64,000 bases of DNA from Bradyrhizobium sp. CSA112 (GCF_029051645.1 NZ_JAACFS010000027.1:1-64000), one strand, 5' to 3'; positions 1 to 25,700 are shown, counted from the first letter of the stretch. The notes: generated by a model not told the origin, from the letters alone. Numbers and translations are program-made.

Positions 1-973
1 GCGTGGTGCTGGCGGATCGCGCGGCCGCGCATGATCCGTCCCGGCTCAAGGCCATGGTGGCCGCACAAGGCGTGACCCTGATCCAGGCGACGCCGTCGAC
101 CTGGCGGATGCTGCTCGATCATGACGGGCCATCGCTGCCGGCAAGCTGCCGCGTGCTGTGCGGCGGCGAGGCGCTGGCGCCGGATCTGGCCCGGCGGCTG
201 GTGGCGCTGGCTGGAGAGGTCTGGAACCTGTATGGCCCGACCGAGACCACGGTGTGGTCGGCCCGCCATCGCCTGGATGCGCAGGACGACCGCCCGGTGC
301 TGGGCGGCCCGATCAGCAACACCACGCTGCACATCCTCGACAACGATCTCAATTTGGCGCCGGTCGGCGTGGCCGGCGAGCTCTACATCGGCGGCGCCGG
401 TTTGGCGCGCGGCTACTGGCGGCGCGGCGCGCTGACGGCGGAACGCTTCATCCCCGACCCGTTCGGCATCTCGGGAGCGCGGCTCTACCGCACCGGCGAC
501 GTGGCGCGATGGCGCGCCGACGGCGTGATCGAATATATCGGCCGCTCCGACCACCAGGTGAAGATCCGCGGTTTTCGGATCGAGCTCGGCGAGATCGAGG
601 CGCGGCTACTGGAGCAGGATGGCGTGCGCTCCGCAGTGGCGGTGGCGCGCGAGGTTGGCGCTGCCCGCCAGCTCGTCGGCTATGTCAGCGGCGAGGTGTC
701 ACTCGACGGCGCGGCGCTCAAGACGGCGCTGTCGTCGCTGCTGCCGGACTACATGGTGCCGGCGCGGATCGTGGTGCTGGACCGGCTGCCGCTGACGCCG
801 AACGGCAAGATCGATCGCAAGGCGCTGCCGGCACCGGATCAGCTCGCAGCACTAGCTGAGCATGTGGCACCGCGCACGCCGGTCGAGACGGCGCTTGCTG
901 CGATCTGGGCCGATCTGCTGCGCCAGCCCAAGGTCGGCGTCACCGACAATTTCTTCGAACTCGGTGGCGACTC
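1..973 (+). repeat. Near-identical A-domain repeat, copy 1
   Basis: Bases 1-973 match 12407-13379 in the same orientation with an offset of 12406. I counted about 21 mismatches by eye, and the stretch from about 575 to 865 is identical including third codon positions. The match runs off the left edge, so the full repeat is longer. It stops exactly at the carrier-domain phosphopantetheine site. It encodes about 324 residues with five substitutions. Confidence 0.9.
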
Positions 974-1161
974 TCTCACCGCCGTCCAACTCGTCAGCCG
1001 CATCAAGCGCGATCTCGGCCAAGATCTGCCGCTGAACCGCCTGTTCGAGATGACGACCATCGAAACGATGGCGGCGGCGCTCGCCCCGGAGAATCAGGTC
1101 GACAAGCGCAGCGACGACATCGCCGCGATGCTCGGCATGTTGAAGGAAGTCGAACTTTCCG

Positions 1162-1169
<8 letters not shown>
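1..1169 (+). CDS. Non-ribosomal peptide synthetase, C-terminal fragment (A-T)
   Basis: This is the 3' end of an NRPS gene; the reading frame is open at the left edge, so the true start lies upstream. The visible 388 residues are the second half of an adenylation domain (YGPTET, LYRTGD and GFRIELGEIE motifs, then the NGK lysine region) followed by a carrier domain with ELGGDS, whose serine carries phosphopantetheine. The visible pocket residues (Q, L, G, L, V, W) equal those of module 3 of the next gene and fit a glycine code. The acidic tail after the carrier (ending VELSDE) is probably an inter-protein linker handing the chain to the next synthetase. The stop overlaps the next start by 8 bases (ATGAGTGA), which implies translational coupling. 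Most of this fragment is 98 percent identical to a segment of the next gene. Confidence 0.95.
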
Positions 1170-17592
<16,423 letters not shown>

Positions 17593-17600
17593 GCAATTGC

Positions 17601-18581
17601 ATGAGCCTTGATCCCGATATCGCGGCGCTGCTCGAGATGGTGCAGGCGGGGACCGAAAGCGGCGCACGCATTCCGTTTCCGCAACTGACGGCCACGCAGG
17701 CGCGGGTCGATTTCGATGCATCCTCGCCGCTGCTCGATGTCGATCCGCCGGCGCTCGCGTATGAGCGCCAACTCTCGCTGCCGACGCGCGATGGAGCCAA
17801 GATCCACGCGCGGCTTTACGCGCAGGAGGAGCCGAGCGGTCGCAATCCGGCACCGGTTCTTCTCTATATGCACGGCGGCGGCTTTGTCGTCGGAAGCCTC
17901 GATTCACATCAGCCCTTGTGCCGCGGTCTCGCCGGGGACAGCGGCGCGGCCGTGCTGTCGGTTAGCTACCGGCTTGCACCCGAGCACAAGTTTCCGACCG
18001 CCTTTGAGGATGCCGTCGATGCGCTGGCCTGGATCGGCCGCGAGGGGGGCACGGCGGGACTAGACGCCAGCCGCGTCGCCGTCGGCGGCGACAGCGCCGG
18101 CGGCACCCTTGCCGCAGCCCTCGCCATCGAGGCAAAGGCGGACAGTGGCCTGCCGCAGCCTGTGCTTCAGGTTCTCGCCTATCCTGGCCTGAGTTCCCGG
18201 CAAACGTCCGATTCTTACGAGCGATATGGTTCCGGCTATCTCCTGGAGCGCAGCACCGTCGACTGGTTCTTCCGGCAGTATCTCCGCGACGATTCCGACC
18301 GCGACGATTGGCGCTTTGCACCACTCGCCGCACCCGATCTCGCAGGGTTGCCCCCGGCGCTCATCGTGCTTGCCGAATTTGATCCCCTGGTGGACGAGGG
18401 GCGCGACTATGCAGCAAGGCTCCGCGCGGCCGGTGTTCCCGTCGATCTGCAGATCTATCCGGGCATGGTCCACGAATTCCTGCGCATGGGAAACGTCGTG
18501 GCCGATGCCCTGCAGGCGAGGGCGGCGATCGGGCAGGCACTGGCCAAGGCTTTTCGCGCCGCAGGCGAAAGGGCAGCGTGA
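17601..18581 (+). CDS. Alpha/beta hydrolase, HSL-type esterase/lipase family
   Basis: About 326 residues. It shows the oxyanion-hole motif HGGG (MHGGGFVVGS), the nucleophile elbow GDSAGG, an acid in the EFDPLVDEG region and the late histidine in PGMVHEF, the typical hormone-sensitive-lipase/acetyl-esterase layout. No signal peptide is apparent, so it should be cytoplasmic. A GTG at 17589 overlaps the NRPS stop but has no room for a ribosome site. The ATG at 17601 has GGCGGAG about 12 bases upstream, so I chose it. Its position directly after the TE-bearing NRPS gene suggests a role in processing or opening the peptide siderophore, or in deacylation. That role is inferred; the family alone does not show it. 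Confidence 0.85.
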   Translation: MSLDPDIAALLEMVQAGTESGARIPFPQLTATQARVDFDASSPLLDVDPPALAYERQLSLPTRDGAKIHARLYAQEEPSGRNPAPVLLYMHGGGFVVGSLDSHQPLCRGLAGDSGAAVLSVSYRLAPEHKFPTAFEDAVDALAWIGREGGTAGLDASRVAVGGDSAGGTLAAALAIEAKADSGLPQPVLQVLAYPGLSSRQTSDSYERYGSGYLLERSTVDWFFRQYLRDDSDRDDWRFAPLAAPDLAGLPPALIVLAEFDPLVDEGRDYAARLRAAGVPVDLQIYPGMVHEFLRMGNVVADALQARAAIGQALAKAFRAAGERAA

Positions 18582-18664
18582 TGTGGAAATGCAGTGCGAA
18601 TGAAGGTATGTCATGACTGTCACCCTCCGCAGCCTCGCTGCAAGGCTTTCTTGAGCCGGATTCC

Positions 18665-19591
18665 ATGAGCACGTTTGTCCCCGACTACAGGCTGTCCCGC
18701 CGCGCGCTTCTGAGAGCGGGTATCGGTGGCGCAGCATTTGCCGGTGGCCTGCCAATGGCGCTTGCGCAAACCGTTGGATCGCAATCCGGCCCCCGTGTTG
18801 CCGCGCTGGGCTGGGCCTGCGCCCAGACGATCCTGGCGCTCGGCGTGGTGCCGCTGGTTGTCCCGGAGATCGAGCGTTACGGCAGGCTCGTCGTCGAGCC
18901 GGCTGTCCCGCCAAGCGTTCAGGAAATCGGTCTGCGGTCGGAGCCAAATCTCGAACTGCTGCAGAGCTTCGCGCCTGACATTATCATCATCGATCCCAGT
19001 ATCACTGCCGCAATGCCCCGGCTCAAGCTGATCGCCCCGGTTGAGGTCTTCACGATTTTCAAGCCCGGCCGGCATCCGCTGGAAACGGCGCGTAGTTCGA
19101 CGATGGAGCTTGCGCAGCGTCTCGGCGTGAAGGCGGCATGCGATGCCTATCTCGCGCGTTTCGATATCGCCATGGCCGGCTATCGTGAACAGCTTCGGGA
19201 CCGCGGAGGCAAGCCGCTTTATCTCGTCAGCGAGATCGCGCGCAACCGTGCGCTCGTATTCGGTCCGAACAGCCTCTATCAGGAGGTGCTCAGCCAGTTC
19301 GGGTTGAGGAATGCCTGGACCGGACAGAGCGGTCCGTGGGGACACACCAGCGTCGGCCTTGAAGTGCTCGCTGCGGTTCCGGATGCACGCTTGGTCCTGA
19401 TGAGTTCGCGGGTTGCCGATATCGAAGCCCTGCTCAAGGCAAGCCCGGTGCTGCGTACCCTGCTTTTCCTCCGCTCGGGCCGGCTGACGGTGCTGGGAAA
19501 TCAGTTCTTCTATGGCGGTGTGCCGGCGGCCGAACGCTTCGCACGTCTTCTGGCCGAACGTCTGCCGCAGGAGAACAATGAGCAAGGTTGA
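18665..19591 (+). CDS. fhuD: Periplasmic siderophore-binding protein, FhuD-like
   Basis: A 308-residue class III periplasmic binding protein. The N-terminus has a twin-arginine signal (SRRALLRAGIGGAAFAGG, then ALAQ), as in E. coli FhuD, which is also Tat-exported. There is no lipobox cysteine at the cleavage site, so it is probably soluble. Typical family features follow: VAALGWACAQTILALGV near the mature N-terminus, PNLELLQSFAPDIIII, and a central helix region before the second lobe. The 3' end overlaps the permease start by 14 bases. It would pass a ferric hydroxamate to FhuB in the next gene. Confidence 0.9.
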   Translation: MSTFVPDYRLSRRALLRAGIGGAAFAGGLPMALAQTVGSQSGPRVAALGWACAQTILALGVVPLVVPEIERYGRLVVEPAVPPSVQEIGLRSEPNLELLQSFAPDIIIIDPSITAAMPRLKLIAPVEVFTIFKPGRHPLETARSSTMELAQRLGVKAACDAYLARFDIAMAGYREQLRDRGGKPLYLVSEIARNRALVFGPNSLYQEVLSQFGLRNAWTGQSGPWGHTSVGLEVLAAVPDARLVLMSSRVADIEALLKASPVLRTLLFLRSGRLTVLGNQFFYGGVPAAERFARLLAERLPQENNEQG

Positions 19592-21584
19592 CGCGCTGCC
19601 CGCCCGGTCCGGGATCGAGATGCATCCGGCGATGCTGATGGCGTTGCTGTTTGCGGCAGCTTCTGCGCTGACGTGGCGGCATTTGTCGGGATATCTGCCG
19701 GCTGGCGCATGGTTGCCGGTGCTGTGGCGGCCCGAGGTCAACGACCCACAGCAGATGCTCGTGCATTACACGGTGTTTCCGCGCATCGCGGTGGCGCTGC
19801 TGGCCGGCGCGGCCCTTGGCCTGGCCGGCACCGTCTGCCAGCAGGTGCTGCGCAATCCGCTTGCTGAGCCTAGCACCCTCGGTGTCTTGAATGGAGCCTA
19901 TCTCGCGCTGGCCGTAACAACCTTGTGGGCGCCGTCGCTGCTCGCCTTCGGCCGCGAGTGGATTGCGCTGGCGGGAGGGTTCTTTGCATTTCTGTGTGTG
20001 TTCGGCCTCACCTGGCGCCGGGCATTATCGCCGGTAGTGCTGGTGCTGGCCGGACTGATCGTTGCCTATTACTGCGCCGTGACGACCCAGGCGTTGGTGC
20101 TGCTCAACCATGAATACCTGATCGGCCTGTTCATCTGGGGCGCTGGCTTCCTTAATCAGCAAGACTGGAACAACGTGGCGTTCCTCGCACCGCGTTTTAT
20201 GATATCCTTCGTGCTTGTCGCGGCGATGGTCCGCCCGCTGACTTTGCTCGGCTTCGATGACGAGACCGCGCGCAATCTCGGCCTCGGATTGACGGGCGCG
20301 CGGCTCTGCGCGCTTGGCATCGCGATCGCGCTCAGCTCTTCGGTCGTCAGCGTGGTAGGCGTAATGGGCTTTGTGGGTCTTTCGGCGCCGGCCATCGTCA
20401 TGCTGTCGGGAGCGCGCCGGTTTCGCGACCGGCTGATTTGGGCGCCGCTTTGCGGCGCTCTGCTGCTATGGCTGACAGATGAGCTTGTGCTGCTGATTCC
20501 TCCCGGCTATCGGGAAATGCCCGCTGGCGCCGCCACAGCCCTGATCGGCGCGCCGATGTTGCTCGTGTTGCTGCCGCGGCTACGGGCCACCGCGCCGGTG
20601 GGGAACCTGACGCCATCCGTTCCATCACGTCTTGACCATCCCTGGCGGGTGATCCTGTTCGCTCTCGCCTTGCTATTGCTCGTGGTCTGGATCGCGCTTG
20701 CCGTCGGGGTCGGTTCAGAGGGCTGTAGCTGGAGCGGCCTGACCGGCATTCAGGAATTTCTGCCATGGCGCTGGCCGCGCGTGGTGTCGGCCTTGGCTGC
20801 GGGGGCCACGCTGGCGGTGGCCGGCACGCTGCTGCAACGCATGACCGGAAATCCAATGGCTGCGCCGGAGGTGATGGGCATCAGCTATGGCGCCGCGATG
20901 GGCGTGATCGTTCTTCTGTATCTTTTTCCTGCTCACACGCGCCTGGCGCAGATTGCAGGCGGCGGGATCGGGGCGTTCCTCGTGCTGGCGCTGGTTCTGC
21001 TGTTCAGCCGGCGATCCGAGTTCAGCCCGGAGCGTGTGCTGCTGGCTGGCGTCGCCATGAGCGCGGCGTTCGGCGCGATTATCGCCATGGCGCTGGCGAC
21101 CGGCGATCCCCGCATCGGCATGCTGCTGTCGTTGCTGACGGGATCGCTGTATCAGATCGGTCCGGCCGAGGCCGCGGTACTGGCCGCGGCCGCACTCGTC
21201 TTGCTGGTGCTGGTGCCGATGCTGTCACGCTGGCTCGACATTCTGCCGCTCGGCGCGGCAGCGTCGCGCTCGATGGGCGTATCGATGGCGAGAAGCCGCA
21301 TCATCATCATGCTGCTGACCGCATTGTTGACGGCGACGGCGACGCTGATGGTGGGGCTTCTGAGCCTGGTCGGTTTCATCGCGCCGCATATGGCGCGGAT
21401 GATGGGCGCGCAGCGCGCGCTTCACCAGGCGGCGCTGGCCGCGCTGATCGGAGCCATACTGATGGTATTCGCGGACTGGGCCGGGCGAATGGTGATATTT
21501 CCGTTCCAGATGCCGGCCGGCATTTTCGCGATGATGCTCGCAGGGCCCTATCTTGTCTGGCTGTTGCGCCCGCAGCGTGGATGA
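19578..21584 (+). CDS. fhuB: Iron-siderophore ABC permease, FhuB-type double-length
   Basis: A 668-residue polytopic protein made of two fused FecCD permease halves. Each half carries the PRI-containing start and LAGAALGLAGTVCQQVLRNPLAEP-like motif (first half near residue 70; second half GATLAVAGTLLQRMTGNPMA near residue 413). Each half also has the GxxxFVGLSAPAI or GFIAPHMAR element that contacts the ATPase. About 20 membrane spans are expected. Fusion of both halves is the FhuB arrangement, as opposed to FecC/FecD. I used the ATG at 19578, which overlaps the fhuD end; an upstream in-frame start would overlap fhuD further. The gene converges with fhuC, with 33 bases between the stops. Confidence 0.93.
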   Translation: MSKVDALPARSGIEMHPAMLMALLFAAASALTWRHLSGYLPAGAWLPVLWRPEVNDPQQMLVHYTVFPRIAVALLAGAALGLAGTVCQQVLRNPLAEPSTLGVLNGAYLALAVTTLWAPSLLAFGREWIALAGGFFAFLCVFGLTWRRALSPVVLVLAGLIVAYYCAVTTQALVLLNHEYLIGLFIWGAGFLNQQDWNNVAFLAPRFMISFVLVAAMVRPLTLLGFDDETARNLGLGLTGARLCALGIAIALSSSVVSVVGVMGFVGLSAPAIVMLSGARRFRDRLIWAPLCGALLLWLTDELVLLIPPGYREMPAGAATALIGAPMLLVLLPRLRATAPVGNLTPSVPSRLDHPWRVILFALALLLLVVWIALAVGVGSEGCSWSGLTGIQEFLPWRWPRVVSALAAGATLAVAGTLLQRMTGNPMAAPEVMGISYGAAMGVIVLLYLFPAHTRLAQIAGGGIGAFLVLALVLLFSRRSEFSPERVLLAGVAMSAAFGAIIAMALATGDPRIGMLLSLLTGSLYQIGPAEAAVLAAAALVLLVLVPMLSRWLDILPLGAAASRSMGVSMARSRIIIMLLTALLTATATLMVGLLSLVGFIAPHMARMMGAQRALHQAALAALIGAILMVFADWAGRMVIFPFQMPAGIFAMMLAGPYLVWLLRPQRG

Positions 21585-21617
21585 TGTGACGCGGTGAAGC
21601 GCAGGTGCCTTGCGTGC

Positions 21618-22442
21618 TCATCGCGCGAAGCTGATGAGATGGCTGTGATCCGGAGACGGCATCACGCCCATCGGAATGCCGTAGATGTTTTCGAGTTCGG
21701 CCGGCGTCATGATCTTGTCCGGGCCGCCGCGTGAAATCAGCTTGCCCGAATGCAAGGCGATGATCTCGTTGCAGAAGCGTGCCGCCATATTGACGTCATG
21801 GAGCACGACGACCACGCCGAGATTACGCTCGCGGGCGAGTTGCTTCACGAGCGACAGAACCTCGATCTGATGGGCGATGTCGAGCGCCGAAGTCGGCTCG
21901 TCGAGCAGCAGGCATTCGGCATCCTGCGCAACCAGCATCGCGATCCAGACCCGCTGGCGCTCGCCGCCTGACAATGTATCGACCAGCCGGTCCGCAAATG
22001 GCTCGATGTGGGTCAGCGCCATGGCTTCCGCGACCTTGTCGCGGTCGGTGTCGCCAAACCGGCCGAGCGCGCCGTGCCAGGGATAGCGGCCGAGCGCGAC
22101 CAGCTCCTTGACCAGCATGCCGGCGGCGGGCGGTGTCTGCTGCGGCAAATAGGCGACCTTTCGGGCGTATTCCCGATCGCTCCATTCGCGCAATGCGCGT
22201 CCTTCGAAACGGATCGTGCCGGATGAGCTTGGCTGCTGCCGCGCCAGCAGCTTCAGCAAGGTCGATTTGCCGGAGCCATTGTGCCCGATCAGTCCCACGA
22301 CGCTGCGCGCGGGAAGGGAGAGGGTGAGCGGTTCGAGCAACGCGCGCCCCGCCACCGCGAAGCCGACCTGGTCGAGTTCGAACAAGGGCGCAGGCGCATC
22401 GGGTGAGGCTTGCGCGATTTCGGTTGGCCGAACTACGTGCAT
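21618..22442 (-). CDS. fhuC: Iron-siderophore ABC transporter ATPase, FhuC-like
   Basis: A 274-residue ABC ATPase. Walker A is GHNGSGKST, the Q-loop is YLPQQ, the signature is LSGGERQRVWIAM, Walker B is CLLLDEPTSALD and the switch histidine is in VLHDVN. The length and C-terminal region match FhuC/FecE proteins. The start was set at ATG 22442 (MHVVRPTE), with a purine-rich GCAGG upstream; the frame is open further up but that part looks like non-coding translation. It follows the siderophore-interacting protein on the minus strand (70-base gap) and supplies the ATPase for the converging FhuB on the plus strand. Confidence 0.93.
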   Translation of the reverse strand: MHVVRPTEIAQASPDAPAPLFELDQVGFAVAGRALLEPLTLSLPARSVVGLIGHNGSGKSTLLKLLARQQPSSSGTIRFEGRALREWSDREYARKVAYLPQQTPPAAGMLVKELVALGRYPWHGALGRFGDTDRDKVAEAMALTHIEPFADRLVDTLSGGERQRVWIAMLVAQDAECLLLDEPTSALDIAHQIEVLSLVKQLARERNLGVVVVLHDVNMAARFCNEIIALHSGKLISRGGPDKIMTPAELENIYGIPMGVMPSPDHSHLISFAR

Positions 22443-22512
22443 GGGAATGTACCTGCGGCAACGATGCGGTGCGAGGCGAGTGCCGTCCCGCCGGCCTGCG
22501 CGTGTCGGAGCA

Positions 22513-23580
22513 TCATGGCTGACGCAGGCTCCAATACGCGACCGCAAGATGCTGCTCGCGGGAGAGTTTTCGCTGGTCGCGCAAATGGTTTCGCAGCGCC
22601 TTCAGCGCCTGTGCTTCGCACGCGACCCATGCGAAGATTTCGCGATGATCAGGCCATCGCGCGGCCTTGACGGCATCGACCAGCAACTGCGTCGTCCCGG
22701 CCGGGCTGTCGCCGCGATGCAGCCAGCGGATCGATACACCGCTGGGCGCGACCAGCGGAACTTCCTCGAGCCGGTCGGCGACTTCGATGAAGGCTTCACC
22801 CACGGCCGTTGCCGGCAGCGTCTCGAGAATCCGTGCAATGGCGGGCAAGGCGGTTTCGTCACCCGCCAGCAGCAACCAGTGCGCCGGACGAATGCCTCGC
22901 CCGAGCGGGCCGGCCATGCCGCAAATGGCGCCGGCTTGCGCATTGAGCGCGAATGCCGAGCCAGGGCCGGCATGATCATGGACCACGAAATCGATGTCGA
23001 TCTCGCGGCTCTCCAGATCGATGCGGCGGATGGTGTAGTAGCGGGTAACAGGCCGGCGGTCAGGTTCCGGCCAAAGGATACGTCCGTCCGGCGCAGGCCA
23101 CGGCCATTCGGGTTTGGCGAGGCCTTCGGGGGGGAAATACAGGCGGACATGCAGGTCGTCATCGTTCACGAAGCGGGCGATGTCGTCTCCGGTGAAAGTC
23201 AGCCGGCGCATGCGCGGCGTCAGGTCGATCGCTGCCTTCAGTCGCACTTCGCGGAAATTGGCCAGCGTGCCGCCGTTGGACTCATGGCCGGACCACACGA
23301 TGGTCGGTGCTTCGTCGCCGGCGAACTCGATCACGTGCGAGGCGACGACCGAGCGCAGCATTTCGAGGTTGCCCTTGTCGTTGGCTTCGACGCGGATCTT
23401 GAGCGCCTCGGCCTCGACGACAAGCGAACTGGTTCCAAACGGCAGTTTCGCCACCATCAGACCGTCCTGGTCCTCGAAGGCGATGTCATGCTCGGCCAGA
23501 TGATCGATCATCCGGGCGGCGAGGCCGGCGGCATCGGGAAGCGGGATGCGGGTTTCGGAGATAAGCGAATCCAAAGTCAT
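22513..23580 (-). CDS. Siderophore-interacting FAD protein with N-terminal DUF2218-like domain
   Basis: A 355-residue protein. The first 100 residues (MTLDSLISETRI...) look like the DUF2218 domain often joined to SIP proteins. The remainder is a SIP/ViuB flavoreductase, with the FAD-binding RYYTIRRID motif, VVHDHAGPGSAFA, and C-terminal EIFAWVACEAQALKALRNHL, in which the acidic-aromatic region receives NAD(P)H. SIPs reduce the ferric siderophore in the cytoplasm and release iron. An upstream TTG-started extension to 23661 is possible, but the ATG at 23580 has GGAGAA just before it. It probably heads a two-gene operon with fhuC, and its promoter region contains an ICE-like palindrome. Confidence 0.92.
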   Translation of the reverse strand: MTLDSLISETRIPLPDAAGLAARMIDHLAEHDIAFEDQDGLMVAKLPFGTSSLVVEAEALKIRVEANDKGNLEMLRSVVASHVIEFAGDEAPTIVWSGHESNGGTLANFREVRLKAAIDLTPRMRRLTFTGDDIARFVNDDDLHVRLYFPPEGLAKPEWPWPAPDGRILWPEPDRRPVTRYYTIRRIDLESREIDIDFVVHDHAGPGSAFALNAQAGAICGMAGPLGRGIRPAHWLLLAGDETALPAIARILETLPATAVGEAFIEVADRLEEVPLVAPSGVSIRWLHRGDSPAGTTQLLVDAVKAARWPDHREIFAWVACEAQALKALRNHLRDQRKLSREQHLAVAYWSLRQP

Positions 23581-23734
23581 TTCTCCAGTCGGGCCTGTCC
23601 GATGCTGGCCTGCAAGCGCTTCGATTTTGCGGATATCGCCCGACACAGCGGCTGGATCCAAGTCCTACTCGCTCATCGGCTGTAATGCAAAGGCGGTACT
23701 AGTTTCATTTTATTAAACGCGTTGCTGATCACAA

Positions 23735-23751
23735 ATTAGAATCGATCGAAA
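23735..23751. promoter_or_regulatory. Candidate Irr/ICE-type iron control element 1
   Basis: The 17-mer ATTAGAATCGATCGAAA fits the Rhizobiales iron control element pattern I recall (TTTAGAA-N3-TTCTAAA) at 11 of 14 defined positions. It sits in the 297-base divergent region between the SIP gene and the ABC exporter, so it could control both. Related palindromes occur in the two other promoter regions of this locus. No other feature is evident in this region. Confidence 0.45.
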
Positions 23752-23877
23752 AAGGCTGAAAAATAAGCTCTGGAAGAGTGGTGCCGCCATCATGTATTCG
23801 CATCACGGCGGCAAGGCTGTTCGTATGACGACGGGCCGTGTAGGTTCGCTTCAGCTCTACTCCAGCGCGCGGCACTC

Positions 23878-25581
23878 ATGATGAATCCACGAAGCGGCCT
23901 GACGGCGCAGATCCTGTATCTCCTGCGGCCCTACTGGCAGATAGTGCTCGGCGGCACTGTTCTCGGCGTCGTCGGTGGCGCCAGCGTTGCGGGGTTGCTC
24001 GCGGTCGTCAATCGCGGGCTCTACGCGACGCAAGGCGACGTCGCAACGCTGCTGTTCGCGTTCGCAGGGCTGTGTCTGCTGATCCTGATCGGATCCATCG
24101 GCGCCGACATCAGCGCCAACTATGTTGGGCAACGGATCATCGCAGAGCTTCGCAAGTCGCTTGCCGCCAAAATTCTGGCGGCTCCGATCGACCAGCTCGA
24201 AATCTATCGGACACATCGCCTGATCCCGGTCCTCACGCAGGATGTCGATACAATCAGCGATTTCGCGTTCTTCTTCTCTTCCTTCTTCGTGTCCCTCGTC
24301 ATCACGTTTGGCTGCATGGTCTACCTGGCGGTACTGTCATGGCCGCTATTTCTGATTACGGGGCTGGTCATCATCCTTGGTTCGCTCGCGCATGCCTTTG
24401 CGCGAACGCGGGGCGTTAAGGGCTTCAACGCCGCTCGCGATTCCGAAGACGAATTGCAGAAGCATTATCGCTCGATTGCCGAGGGCGCGAAGGAGCTGCG
24501 GCTGAACCGGATGCGTCGTCAACGTGTCTATGTCGAGCAGCTTCAGCGCACCGTCGACCGGATCAGCGCGGTGCAGATCAAATCGATCAATCTCTTTGTG
24601 ACGGCGCGGGCGCTGGGCACGATGCTGTTCTTCGTCGTGATTGGCGTGGCGCTGACCTTGCGTCCGGTCCTCTGGCCCGACAGTCCTGCCGCGGTCTCCA
24701 GCGGGTTCGTCCTGGTGCTGCTCTATATGCGGGGGCCCATCGACCAGGTCATCGGAATTCTGCCGTCGCTGGGGCGCGCGCAGGTGGCGATGCGGCGTAT
24801 TGCCGAGCTTTCGGAGCAGTTCTCGACGCCTGAACGGGACTTGCTGGCGGCGCCGTCAACCGCGCCCGATGGATCAGGCAGGATCGAATCGATCGAACTT
24901 CGCGGCGTATCGTACGGTTTTCGTGCTGTGCCCGGCAGCAATCCGTTCGTGCTTGGACCGATCGACCTGCATGTCCGCCGGGGGGATGTTGTCTTTATTG
25001 TTGGTGAGAACGGAAGCGGAAAGACCACGCTGATCAAGCTGCTGCTCGGTCTATACGCACCGCAGAGCGGCACGCTGCTTCGCGATGGCCTGCCCGTCGA
25101 GACGGAAACTCGAGATGATTACCGGCAGCTCTTCACCACCATCTTTTCCGACTATTACCTGTTTGAGGATCTTCTTCAGGGCGCCGGAATGGTGCCTGAT
25201 GCCGCAGAGCGTTATCTGCAGCGATTGGAGGTCGCACACAAGGTATCGGTCGAGAACGGCGTATTTACAACGACTGACCTGTCGACCGGTCAACGCAAGC
25301 GGCTGGCGCTGATGAATGCCTGGCTTGAGGAGAGGCCGGTCCTCGTATTCGACGAGTGGGCCGCGGATCAGGATCCCGCCTTCCGGCACATCTTCTATAC
25401 GGAACTGCTGCCCGACTTGAAGCGCATGGGCAAGACGATCATCGTGATCTCGCATGATGACCGCTATTTCGGCGTGGCGGATCACCTTGTGCGACTCCGC
25501 CATGGCAAGATCGTCGCAGGTGAGGCGATGGCGCATGACGTCATCAAGCCGTCATCGGTTCCAACCGACGCGTCTCTTTAG
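23878..25581 (+). CDS. Cyclic-peptide export ABC transporter, PvdE/SyrD-like
   Basis: A 567-residue half transporter with an N-terminal six-helix membrane domain (about residues 15-290) fused to a nucleotide-binding domain. Walker A is GENGSGKTT. The signature reads LSTGQRKRLAL, the non-canonical LSTGQ form typical of the cyclic peptide exporter family (PvdE, SyrD) instead of LSGGQ. Walker B is VLVFDEW, and the switch histidine is in VISHDDRYF. In pyoverdine systems PvdE moves the precursor peptide to the periplasm; here it most likely exports the NRPS product. It is transcribed divergently from the SIP-fhuC operon, and a strong hairpin lies 10 bases after its stop. Confidence 0.92.
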   Translation: MMNPRSGLTAQILYLLRPYWQIVLGGTVLGVVGGASVAGLLAVVNRGLYATQGDVATLLFAFAGLCLLILIGSIGADISANYVGQRIIAELRKSLAAKILAAPIDQLEIYRTHRLIPVLTQDVDTISDFAFFFSSFFVSLVITFGCMVYLAVLSWPLFLITGLVIILGSLAHAFARTRGVKGFNAARDSEDELQKHYRSIAEGAKELRLNRMRRQRVYVEQLQRTVDRISAVQIKSINLFVTARALGTMLFFVVIGVALTLRPVLWPDSPAAVSSGFVLVLLYMRGPIDQVIGILPSLGRAQVAMRRIAELSEQFSTPERDLLAAPSTAPDGSGRIESIELRGVSYGFRAVPGSNPFVLGPIDLHVRRGDVVFIVGENGSGKTTLIKLLLGLYAPQSGTLLRDGLPVETETRDDYRQLFTTIFSDYYLFEDLLQGAGMVPDAAERYLQRLEVAHKVSVENGVFTTTDLSTGQRKRLALMNAWLEERPVLVFDEWAADQDPAFRHIFYTELLPDLKRMGKTIIVISHDDRYFGVADHLVRLRHGKIVAGEAMAHDVIKPSSVPTDASL

Positions 25582-25591
25582 AGCTATTTTA

Positions 25592-25634
25592 TTCTCGGAA
25601 AGAGTTTGAGTAGAAGTTCAGGCTCTTCCGAGAA
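25592..25634 (+). terminator. Hairpin after the exporter gene
   Basis: Arms TTCTCGGAA(A)GAG at 25592-25604 and CTCTTCCGAGAA at 25623-25634 form a 12-pair stem with one bulged A and an 18-base loop, starting 10 bases after the stop. No clear T-run follows, so a factor-independent terminator is not certain; an RNA-stabilising hairpin or an operator is also possible. Confidence 0.45.
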
Positions 25635-25683
25635 GTACGCCGCCGATAGCATATGAAGCTTCTCGCGACGCCGTTTTGTCAGA

Positions 25684-25700
25684 TTTGTAAGGAATCTAAA
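25684..25700. promoter_or_regulatory. Candidate ICE-type element 2
   Basis: TTTGTAAGGAATCTAAA matches the ICE pattern at 10 of 14 defined positions, the right half (TCTAAA) being perfect. It lies 110 bases upstream of the acyltransferase start and is the weakest of the three. It is listed because of its position and its likeness to the other two. Confidence 0.3.

Noticed and set aside
20765..21589. 274-codon frame overlapping the second half of fhuB
   Set aside because: It is a shifted-frame shadow; the FecCD motifs are in the fhuB frame.
21585..21617. Small inverted repeat between the converging fhuB and fhuC stops
   Set aside because: The pairing leaves a 2-base loop and has a bulge, so it is unlikely to work as a bidirectional terminator.
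22216..23685. 489-codon plus-strand frame across the SIP and fhuC genes
   Set aside because: The minus strand carries the SIP and FhuC motifs in full; the plus-strand translation is low-complexity and matches nothing.
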